Source: Tragulus kanchil (taxonomy: Eukaryota > Chordata > Mammalia > Artiodactyla > Tragulidae). From it: a DNA stretch of 64,000 nucleotides. Of this stretch, positions 47,540 to 58,310 are shown one piece after another. A program made the translations under genes and the position numbers. Location: positions 39,952,501 through 40,016,500 of the forward strand of contig JAIOJX010000002.1 of the NCBI GenBank assembly GCA_022376925.1, in the 5' to 3' direction. The notes below the pieces were generated by a model, which saw only the letters and a program-made list of their open reading frames with translations, had not been told where the DNA came from and made no database searches. Each line of letters begins with the position of its first letter. Position 1 is the stretch's first letter.

Positions 47540-49662
47540 ATGAATACACCATTCATCTTGATTTCCTATCTGTTTAAAACCTTATTTGGTTTAAAACCAA
47601 AATATGCGTTTTGTGGTGGTTGTTTTTTGAGTATTTTTAATTATCGAATATTATAATTGTACAGTATTGAGAAGTATAGAACAAAACTTTTACAATGCAT
47701 TTAGGTTCATAATTAGGTAAGAAAGATTGCTCCTTAAACTCATCATTGCTCAGTGGTGGCTGAAAGTTATTTCTCAGATTTTTGCATAACAGCAAGTTAT
47801 CCAAACTCCCGCCTGGGAGCCTCTCTCGCCCGGAGTCATTAGAGAGATTGCAAGCGAAAGCAAATGCGGGAGTACAAAAGCCAACTTTTTCTCCAAAATA
47901 AATAAATCTCAGGCGATGCGATGCCTTCATCTCGGTCTGCCGAGCGAGGTCGCTGTGACACCAGCGCGCTGGGGAGGACCCTTGCGTCGTGAGCGCCAGC
48001 TTGACCCAGGACCCAGGGCGTCCAGGGCGCCTTCATGTGTTCTCTTAGAAGTGACTCTCTAAGGGCGTGGGGAAGACAGACGTTTTCCTCGGCTCTCAGT
48101 AATCTCCCTGCTGATAAATCTAAAGATTCCCAAGACTTCTCTTTCCTTTAACGTTTTATTTAAAAAGAGATGAGAGAGATTCCAAAGACAGCTCGGCTCT
48201 CGGGCCAGGCCTCGAAGCTGTGCCCGTCTCTCCTGTGGATGTCAGTTCAGCTCCTTTCTTCCTTCCTTAAGCTCACCAAACGGACTCCCCATCCAGGCCC
48301 CAGGTGGTCTGCACTCGCCTCGCTGCCTTGCCAAGTGAATCTCACTCCTTTTCTCTGATCTGTCCTTCACCCTGTCTGTGTGTCCGTTCTGTATTGTTGG
48401 TGCGTTCCTGTTTGTGATTTTCCCCTCCGCACCACGAATACAGGTGACGGTCAGTGTCCTGCTTACAGTGCTATTTGTCGGGTACCACGTGGAAGGAGCC
48501 AGTGCAGGGGCGTGTCCGCCTGAGACCACTCTGCTGTCCTTGCCCTTGGGGTGTCCTGTGGCCAGATCCTGGACTGGGGTCTCTCATTCTATCTTGATTT
48601 TTTCTTTTTTTTTTTTTTTGGGGATGAATACACCATTCATCTTGATTTCCTATCTGTTTAAAACCTTATTTGGTTTAAAACCAAAATATGCGTTTTGTGG
48701 TGGTTGTTTTTTGAGTATTTTTAATTATCGAATATTATAATTGTACAGTATTGAGAAGTATAGAACAAAACTTTTACAATGCATTTAGGTTCATAATTAG
48801 GTAAGAAAGATTGCTCCTTAAACTCATCATTGCTCAGTGGTGGCTGAAAGTTATTTCTCAGATTTTTGCATAACAGCAAGTTATCCAAACTCCGCCTGGG
48901 AGCCTCTCTCGCCCGGAGTCATTAGAGAGATTGCAAGCGAAAGCAAATGCGGGAGTACAAAAGCCAACTTTTTCTCCAAAATAAATAAATCTCAGGCGAT
49001 GCGATGCCTTCATCTCGGTCTGCCGAGCGAGGTCGCTGTGACACCAGCGCGCTGGGGAGGACCCTTGCGTCGTGAGCGCCAGCTTGACCCAGGACCCAGG
49101 GCGTCCAGGGCGCCTTCATGTGTTCTCTTAGAAGTGACTCTCTAAGGGCGTGGGGAAGACAGACGTTTTCCTCGGCTCTCAGTAATCTCCCTGCTGATAA
49201 ATCTAAAGATTCCCAAGACTTCTCTTTCCTTTAACGTTTTATTTAAAAAGAGATGAGAGAGATTCCAAAGACAGCTCGGCTCTCGGGCCAGGCCTCGAAG
49301 CTGTGCCCGTCTCTCCTGTGGATGTCAGTTCAGCTCCTTTCTTCCTTCCTTAAGCTCACCAAACGGACTCCCCATCCAGGCCCCAGGTGGTCTGCACTCG
49401 CCTCGCTGCCTTGCCAAGTGAATCTCACTCCTTTTCTCTGATCTGTCCTTCACCCTGTCTGTGTGTCCGTTCTGTATTGTTGGTGCGTTCCTGTTTGTGA
49501 TTTTCCCCTCCGCACCACGAATACAGGTGACGGTCAGTGTCCTGCTTACAGTGCTATTTGTCGGGTACCACGTGGAAGGAGCCAGTGCAGGGGCGTGTCC
49601 GCCTGAGACCACTCTGCTGTCCTTGCCCTTGGGGTGTCCTGTGGCCAGATCCTGGACTGGGA
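47540..49662. repeat. Tandem duplication 18 (unit about 1083 bp)
   Basis: 47540-48583 recurs at 48623-49662. 48584-48622 is a garbled, T-rich version of 47475-47539 (the 'tctgtcatgaattttttt' region). A C-run change is visible near 47811 and 48893 (TCCCGCC versus TCCGCC). Confidence 0.94.
47925..48040. other. Small CpG-rich patch (copy at 49008-49123)
   Basis: 'ctcggtctgccgagcgaggt' and 'gacaccagcgcgctggggag' give many CpGs in about 0.1 kb, unusual for this window. No promoter element or gene start can be assigned. Confidence 0.4.
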
Positions 49663-49679
49663 GCCCGGAGAGGTGAAGA
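49663..49679. other. Short unique link
   Basis: Few bases between duplication 18 and a BovB fragment. Confidence 0.4.
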
Positions 49680-49870
49680 CTGTTGTTGTTCAGTCACTAA
49701 ATCATGTCTGACTCTTTGCAACCGCATGGACTGCAGGACGCCAAGCTTTCCTGATCTTCACTATCTCCTGAAGTTTGTTCATGTCCACTGAGTTGGTGAT
49801 GCCATCCGACCATCTCACCCTCTGTCACCCCCTTCTCCTGCCCTCAATCTTTTCCAGCATCAGGTTTTTT
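49680..49870 (-). mobile_element. BovB 3' end fragment, minus strand
   Basis: 'ctgttgttgttcagtcacta', 'tttgcaaccgcatggactgc', 'tgagttggtgatgccatccg' and 'cctgccctcaatcttttcca' are the reversed BovB 3' end. Confidence 0.88.
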
Positions 49871-49973
49871 TTGAAGATGCAGGAGCACTTTCAAAAAGCA
49901 AATGTGTGTTCCTCTTATTTATGCATAATCAATGAATACAGTGCTTTACAAAATCATGTTAGTATAGAAATGT

Positions 49974-50307
49974 AGGGCTTCCCTGGTGTCTCTGTGGTAA
50001 AGAACCTGCTTGCCAAAGCAGGAGACACAGGTTCAATCCTTGGTCTGGGAAGATTCCACATGTCTGGAGCCACTGAGCCTGGGTGCCACAACTGTTGAGC
50101 CCATGCTCTAGAGCTCAGGAGCTGCAGATGGAAGCCCATGCACCCTAGAAAACATACTCAACAAGAAGAGAAGTCACCCCAATGAGAAGCCTACAACTAG
50201 AGCGTAGCCCTCGCTCACCACAACTAGAGGAAAATGTCCCGGCAGCAACAAAGACCCTGCACAGCCAAAAATATATAAATCAAAAATTAGTAAAAAAAAT
50301 ACCTTAC
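49974..50307 (+). mobile_element. Long CHR-type SINE
   Basis: 'gggcttccctggtgtctctg', 'aatccttggtctgggaagat', 'tgagcccatgctctagagct', 'cgctcaccacaactagagga' and 'accctgcacagccaaaaata' give the long CHR form. TATAGAAATGT at 49963-49973 and 50308-50318 is the target-site duplication. Confidence 0.92.
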
Positions 50308-51095
50308 TATAGAAATGTTATCTCCTCTGTTCAGAACACGTCACAGATGAGCCTCTGTTTTAATCTGTTGATTGGTAACTAGAACTGGAGCCAAAACAGA
50401 CAGAGAAGGTAAACTATAGGAGATAAAATCCTTTAACTTTGGAGATTTAAGTAGACATCGATAGTCACTTTTAGAGTTGTGAGCCTTGGCTGTTTGCCCA
50501 GGCGTCTGGGTTCAGGGCTCTGGTGTGACTGTGACTTCCTGTGGCCAGAGGGGCTCACAGAGGCTGTGCCTGAGGTGGACACGTGCGAACACCCCCAAAG
50601 AGCCACCCATGTGGCTTCCAGTGAAGGAATTCAGTTTTGGTGTGTCATTTTCCCTGTGCCTGTAGTATGGAGATGCCTTTCTTTGCTCTCATTCTGTGAA
50701 GTTTATTATATAAAGGTGCATTTGGAAGAGCATCATATCAGAGTTGTTTTTGAGGATTTAGTATGGTCAATTTCCTTTTCATCATCTGCATTTTTATTTA
50801 AGGAGGATTTCTTTATTTTAAAATCATCATAAAGGGTTTGTACTGGGAGAGTCTTTGAGGATCGTTTAACCCAATTTCCAAGTTTCAAAGGAGAAAGTAT
50901 TAAAGAAAATTATGTTTCAGCAAGATCACAGGACATTATAGCCAATATGAAAGTCTTCACTTATACTTCAGTATCACTTAGTGCTAATAACTAATAATTT
51001 ATATTTCCCAACTTTAGGCCAAAGTAGTTCATTGCAATCCTTGGTCTGGGAAGATTAAAACAGTGCTTTACAAAATCATGTTAGTATAGAAATGT

Positions 51096-51429
51096 AGGGC
51101 TTCCCTGGTGTCTCTGTGGTAAAGAACCTGCTTGCCAAAGCAGGAGACACAGGTTCAATCCTTGGTCTGGGAAGATTCCACATGTCTGGAGCCACTGAGC
51201 CTGGGTGCCACAACTGTTGAGCCCATGCTCTAGAGCTCAGGAGCTGCAGATGGAAGCCCATGCACCCTAGAAAACATACTCAACAAGAAGAGAAGTCACC
51301 CCAATGAGAAGCCTACAACTAGAGCGTAGCCCTCGCTCACCACAACTAGAGGAAAATGTCCCGGCAGCAACAAAGACCCTGCACAGCCAAAAATATATAA
51401 ATCAAAAATTAGTAAAAAAAATACCTTAC
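51096..51429 (+). mobile_element. Second copy of the long CHR-type SINE (duplication 19)
   Basis: Copy of 49974-50307 with the same target-site duplication. Confidence 0.92.
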
Positions 51430-52415
51430 TATAGAAATGTTATCTCCTCTGTTCAGAACACGTCACAGATGAGCCTCTGTTTTAATCTGTTGATTGGTAA
51501 CTAGAACTGGAGCCAAAACAGACAGAGAAGGTAAACTATAGGAGATAAAATCCTTTAACTTTGGAGATTTAAGTAGACATCGATAGTCACTTTTAGAGTT
51601 GTGAGCCTTGGCTGTTTGCCCAGGCGTCTGGGTTCAGGGCTCTGGTGTGACTGTGACTTCCTGTGGCCAGAGGGGCTCACAGAGGCTGTGCCTGAGGTGG
51701 ACACGTGCGAACACCCCCAAAGAGCCACCCATGTGGCTTCCAGTGAAGGAATTCAGTTTTGGTGTGTCATTTTCCCTGTGCCTGTAGTATGGAGATGCCT
51801 TTCTTTGCTCTCATTCTGTGAAGTTTATTATATAAAGGTGCATTTGGAAGAGCATCATATCAGAGTTGTTTTTGAGGATTTAGTATGGTCAATTTCCTTT
51901 TCATCATCTGCATTTTTATTTAAGGAGGATTTCTTTATTTTTAAAATCATCATAAAGGGTTTGTACTGGGAGAGTCTTTGAGGATCGTTTAACCCAATTT
52001 CCAAGTTTCAAAGGAGAAAGTATTAAAGAAAATTATGTTTCAGCAAGATCACAGGACATTATAGCCAATATGAAAGTCTTCACTTATACTTCAGTATCAC
52101 TTAGTGCTAATAACTAATAATTTATATTTCCCAACTTTAGGCCAAATAGTCATGAATATTCATTGCTTGGAGAAGCATCCAACAGCCAGGGAAGCCCAAT
52201 GAAAATTTGTTTTAATCTCACTTTGTATATTTTAGATAATGCAAATTTTAGATTAAATAAACATATGTTTATATTCCAATAGCTTTATTAAAGCTACCAG
52301 GCCTTTCTTAAAGAGCTGAGTATGAATTCTCAGGATATTATTTGATACTCATTTCAAGCTTTTAATATAAATTAAAATTTTCTATCTACTTTTTAATATT
52401 TTCCTGTATGTAGTG

Positions 52416-52510
52416 TTCTTGCCTGTAGAATTCCATGGACAGAGGAGTCTGGCAGTCTACAGTTGATGGGGTCACAAAGAGTTGGACACGACTGAGCAAC
52501 TAACACTTCA
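52416..52510 (+). mobile_element. Bov-A 3' fragment
   Basis: 'ttcttgcctgtagaattcca' and 'gagttggacacgactgagca' are the last two blocks of a Bov-A SINE. Confidence 0.8.
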
Positions 52511-53533
52511 CTTCATATATAACTTTAAATATGAAGCAGTGAATATAAATGCACACGTATGTGCTGGGCATATCTATGTGTGTGCCCATGTGTAGGTGTA
52601 CATGTGACATCTGGGATCCTTGGACGATGACTTGCATAATAGTTTTTGACAGAAAGTTGTTTTCTAATGCTCCATTTCTGACAAGTCAGCATACATTTAA
52701 CTATGAATTTTTATGCTTTTCTTTATGTAATGTTCTAAGAGATATTATAAACAGTGTCTTTTTGTGTATAATTTGAATCTGTAATTGTAGTCAGAAACAG
52801 ACTTGTTTGTAGAATGCATTTTTAATTCTTGCAAAAAACTAACAGGTATAGGTTAAAAACAATTTGGCAAGGTGATTATGAATACGATTAAATCTGGCAT
52901 CTAGCCTAGGAGATGCCTTTCTTTGCTCTCATTCTGTGAAGTTTATTATATAAAGGTGCATTTGGAAGAGCATCATATCAGAGTTGTTTTTGAGGATTTA
53001 GTATGGTCAATTTCCTTTTCATCATCTGCATTTTTATTTAAGGAGGATTCCTTTTTTTTTAAAATCATCATAAAGGGTTTGTACTGGGAGAGTCTTTGAG
53101 GATCGTTTAACCCAATTTCCAAGTTTCAAAGGAGAAAGTATTAAAGAAAATTATGTTTCAGCAAGATCACAGGACATTATAGCCAATATGAAAGTCTTCA
53201 CTTATACTTCAGTATCACTTAGTGCTAATAACTAATAATTTATATTTCCCAACTTTAGGCCAAATAGTCATGAATATTCATTGCTTGGAGAAGCATCCAA
53301 CAGCCAGGGAAGCCCAATGAAAATTTGTTTTAATCTCACTTTGTATATTTTAGATAATGCAAATTTTAGATTAAATAAACATATGTTTATATTCCAATAG
53401 CTTTATTAAAGCTACCAGGCCTTTCTTAAAGAGCTGAGTATGAATTCTCAGGATATTATTTGATACTCATTTCAAGCTTTTAATATAAATTAAAATTTTC
53501 TATCTACTTTTTAATATTTTCCTGTATGTAGTG

Positions 53534-53628
53534 TTCTTGCCTGTAGAATTCCATGGACAGAGGAGTCTGGCAGTCTACAGTTGATGGGGTCACAAAGAGT
53601 TGGACACGACTGAGCAACTAACACTTCA
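53534..53628 (+). mobile_element. Second copy of the Bov-A 3' fragment (duplication 20)
   Basis: Copy of 52416-52510 at offset 1118. Confidence 0.8.
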
Positions 53629-54254
53629 CTTCATATATAACTTTAAATATGAAGCAGTGAATATAAATGCACACGTATGTGCTGGGCATATCTATGTGTG
53701 TGCCCATGTGTAGGTGTACATGTGACATCTGGGATCCTTGGACGATGACTTGCATAATAGTTTTTGACAGAAAGTTGTTTTCTAATGCTCCATTTCTGAC
53801 AAGTCAGCATACATTTAACTATGAATTTTTATGCTTTTCTTTATGTAATGTTCTAAGAGATATTATAAACAGTGTCTTTTTGTGTATAATTTGAATCTGT
53901 AATTGTAGTCAGAAACAGACTTGTTTGTAGAATGCATTTTTAATTCTTGCAAAAAACTAACAGGTATAGGTTAAAAACAATTTGGCAAGGTGATTATGAA
54001 TACGATTAAATCTGGCATCTAGCCTAGGAGAAAGACTTCACTTGATAGAAGACTTCCATTTATTTCTGTCTGGAGAGTGTTCAGCAGCGCTCGGGAAACA
54101 GAAACTGCTGTGTGTCATGTCCTAAAAGTGCTGCCTCTGCCTTCTTAGAGTTTAAAGTCAGTCGTTCTGTGTTCAGGCTACAAGGGCACTGCCGCGCACT
54201 CAGAAGTCAGGAATCCCGTGGCCTGGTGGAGAGTGGGACATACGCTTTTAAATA

Positions 54255-54350
54255 CGACGATGGACTTTAGCCCACCAGTTCCTCCGTCCATGGAATTCTC
54301 CAGGCGAGAATACAGGAGCAGCTTGCCACTCTCTTCTCCAGAGAAGTTGA
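54255..54350 (-). mobile_element. Bov-A fragment, minus strand
   Basis: 'gatggactttagcccaccag', 'ttctccaggcgagaatacag' and 'ttgccactctcttctccag' are a diverged reversed Bov-A body. Repeated at 55367-55462. Confidence 0.7.
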
Positions 54351-54670
54351 TTAGACATGGCTTAAACACCTGGCGTGTGTGTGTGTGTCCATGTGTGTAG
54401 ACGTGTGTGGTCTATTCATCGGTCCCTCATAGTGCAGGACAGGTCTGCTCAGAGCTGCTGCATTACCCCAGGGTACAGTGCTTCCTTTTCATTCTTCAAT
54501 CCTTCTCATGTTGGCCTCTTTCTCCTCCTCACAGTGGGCGCTTCTTGGCCACAAAGTATCTCCTGTAACCCAGCCTCATGCCTCATCCCAGGTGCATGCA
54601 GCACAGCATCCAGCCTGCATGGACTCAGCAGTCAGTGTTTTCTAAATTGAACTCTCTAGCATAGCATCAG

Positions 54671-54876
54671 TTCCCTGGTGGCTCAGGTGGTAAAGAATCT
54701 GCCTGCAATGAAGGAGACCAGGTTCAGTCTCTGGGTTGGGAAAATCCCCTGGAGAAGAGACTAGCAACTCACTCTAGTACTCTTGCCTGGAGCATCCCAT
54801 GGACAGAGGAGCCTGGTGGGCTACAGTCCATGCGGTCGCAAAGAGTCTGACATGACTGAGCAACTAACTCACACTT
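54671..54876 (+). mobile_element. Bov-tA SINE, plus strand
   Basis: 'ttccctggtggctcaggtgg', 'aggttcagtctctgggttgg', 'actcttgcctggagcatccc' and 'ctgacatgactgagcaacta' give a complete Bov-tA close to consensus. Confidence 0.93.
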
Positions 54877-55366
54877 TAAGTAGCAATAGATCAATATTTT
54901 CTTGTTTCTATTGACATGTTTGAAGAAAGAATTGTGTTTTCCCTTAGAAATGTTAGTATCATGAAAAACATTTTCTGTGTTCTGGAAAGGAGGTGCAGAA
55001 ATGAATTTTTTTTTCTTGGTAACTCCTGGGGGAAATTACTTTTAAAAGACCCAAACATTATTTTCAGACGTTCAATGTGTCAAGATTAAAACAGTTTGGC
55101 AAGGTGATTATGAATACGATTAAATCTGGCATCTAGCCTAGGAGAAAGACTTCACTTGATAGAAGACTTCCATTTATTTCTGTCTGGAGAGTGTTCAGCA
55201 GCTCGGGAAACAGAAACTGCTGTGTGTCATGTCCTAAAAGTGCTGCCTCTGCCTTCTTAGAGTTTAAAGTCAGTCGTTCTGTGTTCAGGCTACAAGGGCA
55301 CTGCCGCGCACTCAGAAGTCAGGAATCCCGTGGCCTGGTGGAGAGTGGGACATACGCTTTTAAATA

Positions 55367-55462
55367 CGACGATGGACTTTAGCCCACCAGTTCCTCCGTC
55401 CATGGAATTCTCCAGGCGAGAATACAGGAGCAGCTTGCCACTCTCTTCTCCAGAGAAGTTGA
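55367..55462 (-). mobile_element. Second copy of the Bov-A fragment (duplication 21)
   Basis: Copy of 54255-54350. Confidence 0.7.
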
Positions 55463-55782
55463 TTAGACATGGCTTAAACACCTGGCGTGTGTGTGTGTGT
55501 CCATGTGTGTAGACGTGTGTGGTCTATTCATCGGTCCCTCATAGTGCAGGACAGGTCTGCTCAGAGCTGCTGCATTACCCCAGGGTACAGTGCTTCCTTT
55601 TCATTCTTCAATCCTTCTCATGTTGGCCTCTTTCTCCTCCTCACAGTGGGCGCTTCTTGGCCACAAAGTATCTCCTGTAACCCAGCCTCATGCCTCATCC
55701 CAGGTGCATGCAGCACAGCATCCAGCCTGCATGGACTCAGCAGTCAGTGTTTTCTAAATTGAACTCTCTAGCATAGCATCAG

Positions 55783-55988
55783 TTCCCTGGTGGCTCAGGT
55801 GGTAAAGAATCTGCCTGCAATGAAGGAGACCAGGTTCAGTCTCTGGGTTGGGAAAATCCCCTGGAGAAGAGACTAGCAACTCACTCTAGTACTCTTGCCT
55901 GGAGCATCCCATGGACAGAGGAGCCTGGTGGGCTACAGTCCATGCGGTCGCAAAGAGTCTGACATGACTGAGCAACTAACTCACACTT
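55783..55988 (+). mobile_element. Second copy of Bov-tA SINE (duplication 21)
   Basis: Copy of 54671-54876 at offset 1112. Confidence 0.93.
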
Positions 55989-56199
55989 TAAGTAGCAATA
56001 GATCAATATTTTCTTGTTTCTATTGACATGTTTGAAGAAAGAATTGTGTTTTCCCTTAGAAATGTTAGTATCATGAAAAACATTTTCTGTGTTCTGGAAA
56101 GGAGGTGCAGAAATGAATTTTTTTTTCTTGGTAACTCCTGGGGGAAATTACTTTTAAAAGACCCAAACATTATTTTCAGACGTTCAATGTGTCAAGATT

Positions 56200-57119
56200 G
56201 AAAAATGCTTTTGGAGGAACAGTGCTCGGTTTTTGTTTCCCTTGCATTATTTTGTAGCTAATGGCTGCTGTTCTAGAAGCAAGGTGCCAGATTAGGCATA
56301 TGCCCTGTAACTGGCTCCTTCATTTCACACCCAGCTAGTCCTTTCCCTTCTCAGTTTCTTGCATTAGTTTCTGCTTTATATATATATATATTTGATCATC
56401 TCCATCAGCCGATGTCTAACTAAACTCTGATCACCTTTCTGGTCCTGTTCATTTTTCAGGCTACAATATGCTAACGATTTCTTTCTGCCAGTCAGTTGGC
56501 ACTGAAATCGCCATCTGCTTATCTTTTGTCTCTTGCAGCCGCACGCTTGTATTGCTTGTAGATCTGTGTCGAGATTTTTAATTGGCCTTGAAATGGCCCA
56601 TTAATCATTCACTCCATTTATAAAAGAGGCTTCTTTTATTTGACTGGTGCATAGATTAAATAGTTTAAGATGGGCCCTTTCTGTGGCATCCTAACAGATG
56701 TTCTCTCAATTTTATTCAGTTCTTTTAATGTCCTTTTAAGCCAAGATCACAATTTTCCAAAGATACATCATTTCCTTCCCTAGACTGGCTGAGTAAGTGA
56801 TTTAAAAAAAAAGGAGCTTCAGAGAGAGGTGTGAGTCTGGTATGGGCACTTGGGTGAACAAGCCTAAAGTCATCAACAATGCACATAGTAAAAATGCTCT
56901 TCTTTGCGAAGCATCGTGGCCATGGATTTTGTAAAATCCAGCAGAGGAGTGAGTTTGAATAAAATAGCATTGGGGGTGGGACTCCTGACCACTGTCATGA
57001 GAGGGAAAGGCCCAGAAATGTCCACTCACCATTCCTGCACACAGCTGAGTGACTGAACACTTAGTATCAACTTGTGGAGAAATGACATCTTGACTCTCTT
57101 GAGACATCCAAGGTATGAA
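56200..57119. other. Unassigned single-copy DNA, no gene seen
   Basis: About 0.9 kb with a short (TA)n at 56377-56391. The overlapping minus-strand frames of 81 and 101 codons (56725-57107) show no domain. Confidence 0.55.
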
Positions 57120-58310
57120 GTCATAACAGTATGTCTCTTTATTTATTTAGACTTCATTTGATGTCTTCCATAAACATTTTGCAGTTTTCAGCAAATCATT
57201 TCTGTCTATGCTTTGTTAGATCTATATAATACCTAAATATTTTAATGCTTTAAGCACTTGTAAGTGGGATTGTTTTAAAAATGCCCGTGTGGGGCTTCCC
57301 TGATGGTCCAGTGGGTAAGGACATCACCTTGCAGTGCAAGGCATGCCGGTTTGATCCCTGACCTGGGAAAATCCCACGTGCCGCGGAGCGGCTGGACTGA
57401 TATGTCCAACTACTGAGCTGGAGCTCTGGAGCACATGAGTCCAGAGCCGATGCTCAGCAGCGAGAAGGGCCACTGCGATGGGAGGCCACATAGGCCAAAG
57501 AACAAAGATAAATAGATGAAAGACCAATAGAAGTGGCCAAAAAAAATGCCCGTGTCCATATGCTCACTGTTTGAATATACAAGTACAGTTGATTTTTCCT
57601 TTATGTTTATCTTTTATCCTGCCGTCTTGCTGAGCTTTGAAGTATTTTAGTCGGTTTCTTAGGATTTTCTACACAGACAATAAAATCACCTGCAAATAAA
57701 TAGAGTCTTCTTGATAATAGTGCATAAACCTTCAGTTGGTAGATTTTATATTTGTGTATTTATTTCTTAGCTGAGTAGTAGATACATTGAAAGCAGTAGA
57801 TACATTATTCTCCTGAAAGAATAATGCACTTTGCTAATGAATTTGTGTTTGCGTTCATGCGAAGTGCTGCTCGGTGTCTTCTTTTCCTGTTGGTTTTTGG
57901 TCCTGTCTTTATCTCCTCAGAAGAGTCAGGAACAGGTCTACCTCCTTCATTTTCTAGATAAGATTGTATGGAACTAGTGTTTGTTCTTTCTATTTGTTTA
58001 CTTTTTAACTTTGTGATTTATATTGGAGTATAGTCAGTGAGCACTATTGTGATAGTTTCAGGTTGAATGAAAAGGGACTCAGCCATATATATATATATAT
58101 CATTCATTTAAAATCATTGGATCAAATTCTCCAGTTAAAAGATTTTCCTGGAGATTTATTTTTGGGGAGTTTAAAAGATTATGCATGTGATTTCCTGAGT
58201 AGCGATAGGGCTGTTTCAGCTCTCTATTTCCTAATTAGGTGAGTCATGATAATTTGTGTTTTTGAGGAAATGAAGTAAGGTTAAATTTTTCCATCTTCAA
58301 TTTTTTATGT
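57120..58310 (-). mobile_element. L1 ORF2 remnant, minus strand, interrupted
   Basis: 'taaacattttgcagttttca', 'cttgctgagctttgaagtat', 'aggattttctacacagacaa' and 'taaaatcacctgcaaataaa' match the minus-strand reverse-transcriptase end of a mammalian L1 ORF2. A further piece lies near 58125-58310 ('atttttggggagtttaaaag') after an inserted 3' UTR-like bit at 58020-58105. It is broken by stops, a SINE and internal loss, so it is inactive. Confidence 0.7.
57291..57541 (+). mobile_element. CHR-type SINE with 'agaagtggcc' end, inside L1
   Basis: 'ggggcttccctgatggtcca', 'gccggtttgatccctgacct', 'gagctctggagcacatgagt' and 'gaaagaccaatagaagtggc'. AAAAATGCCCGTGT at 57277-57290 and 57542-57555 is a 14-bp target-site duplication. 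It inserted into the L1 remnant, which resumes on the other side. Confidence 0.92.

Larger units (their letters stand above)
49939..52165. repeat. Tandem duplication 19 (unit about 1122 bp)
   Basis: 49939-51027 recurs at 51061-52148. The filler 51028-51060 contains 'caatccttggtctgggaag', an exact piece of the CHR SINE from 50033, so the junction looks templated by a nearby repeat. The second copy continues smoothly into the right flank. Confidence 0.95.
51791..54027. repeat. Tandem duplication 20 (unit about 1118 bp)
   Basis: 51791-52908 is followed by 52909-54027, with GGAGA microhomology at a clean junction. It overlaps duplication 19, so about 390 bp occur three times (from 50669, 51791 and 52909). 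Across the three, a T/A run reads 'ttctttattttaaaa', 'ttctttatttttaaaa' and 'ttccttttttttaaaa'. Confidence 0.96.
53976..56199. repeat. Tandem duplication 21 (unit about 1112 bp)
   Basis: 53978-55086 recurs at 55092-56199. It overlaps duplication 20 by about 50 bp, which therefore occur three times. One 2-base change (CAGCAGCGCTCGG versus CAGCAGCTCGG). Junction 'caagattaaaacagtttgg' merges the two ends with shared A/T bases. Confidence 0.95.

Noticed and set aside
54375..54415. TG tract as a regulatory element
   Set aside because: It is a short simple repeat, common in ruminant DNA, and nothing near it suggests a promoter.
57120..58310. Active L1 reverse transcriptase gene
   Set aside because: The match is diverged, broken by stops, interrupted by a SINE and missing most of ORF2.
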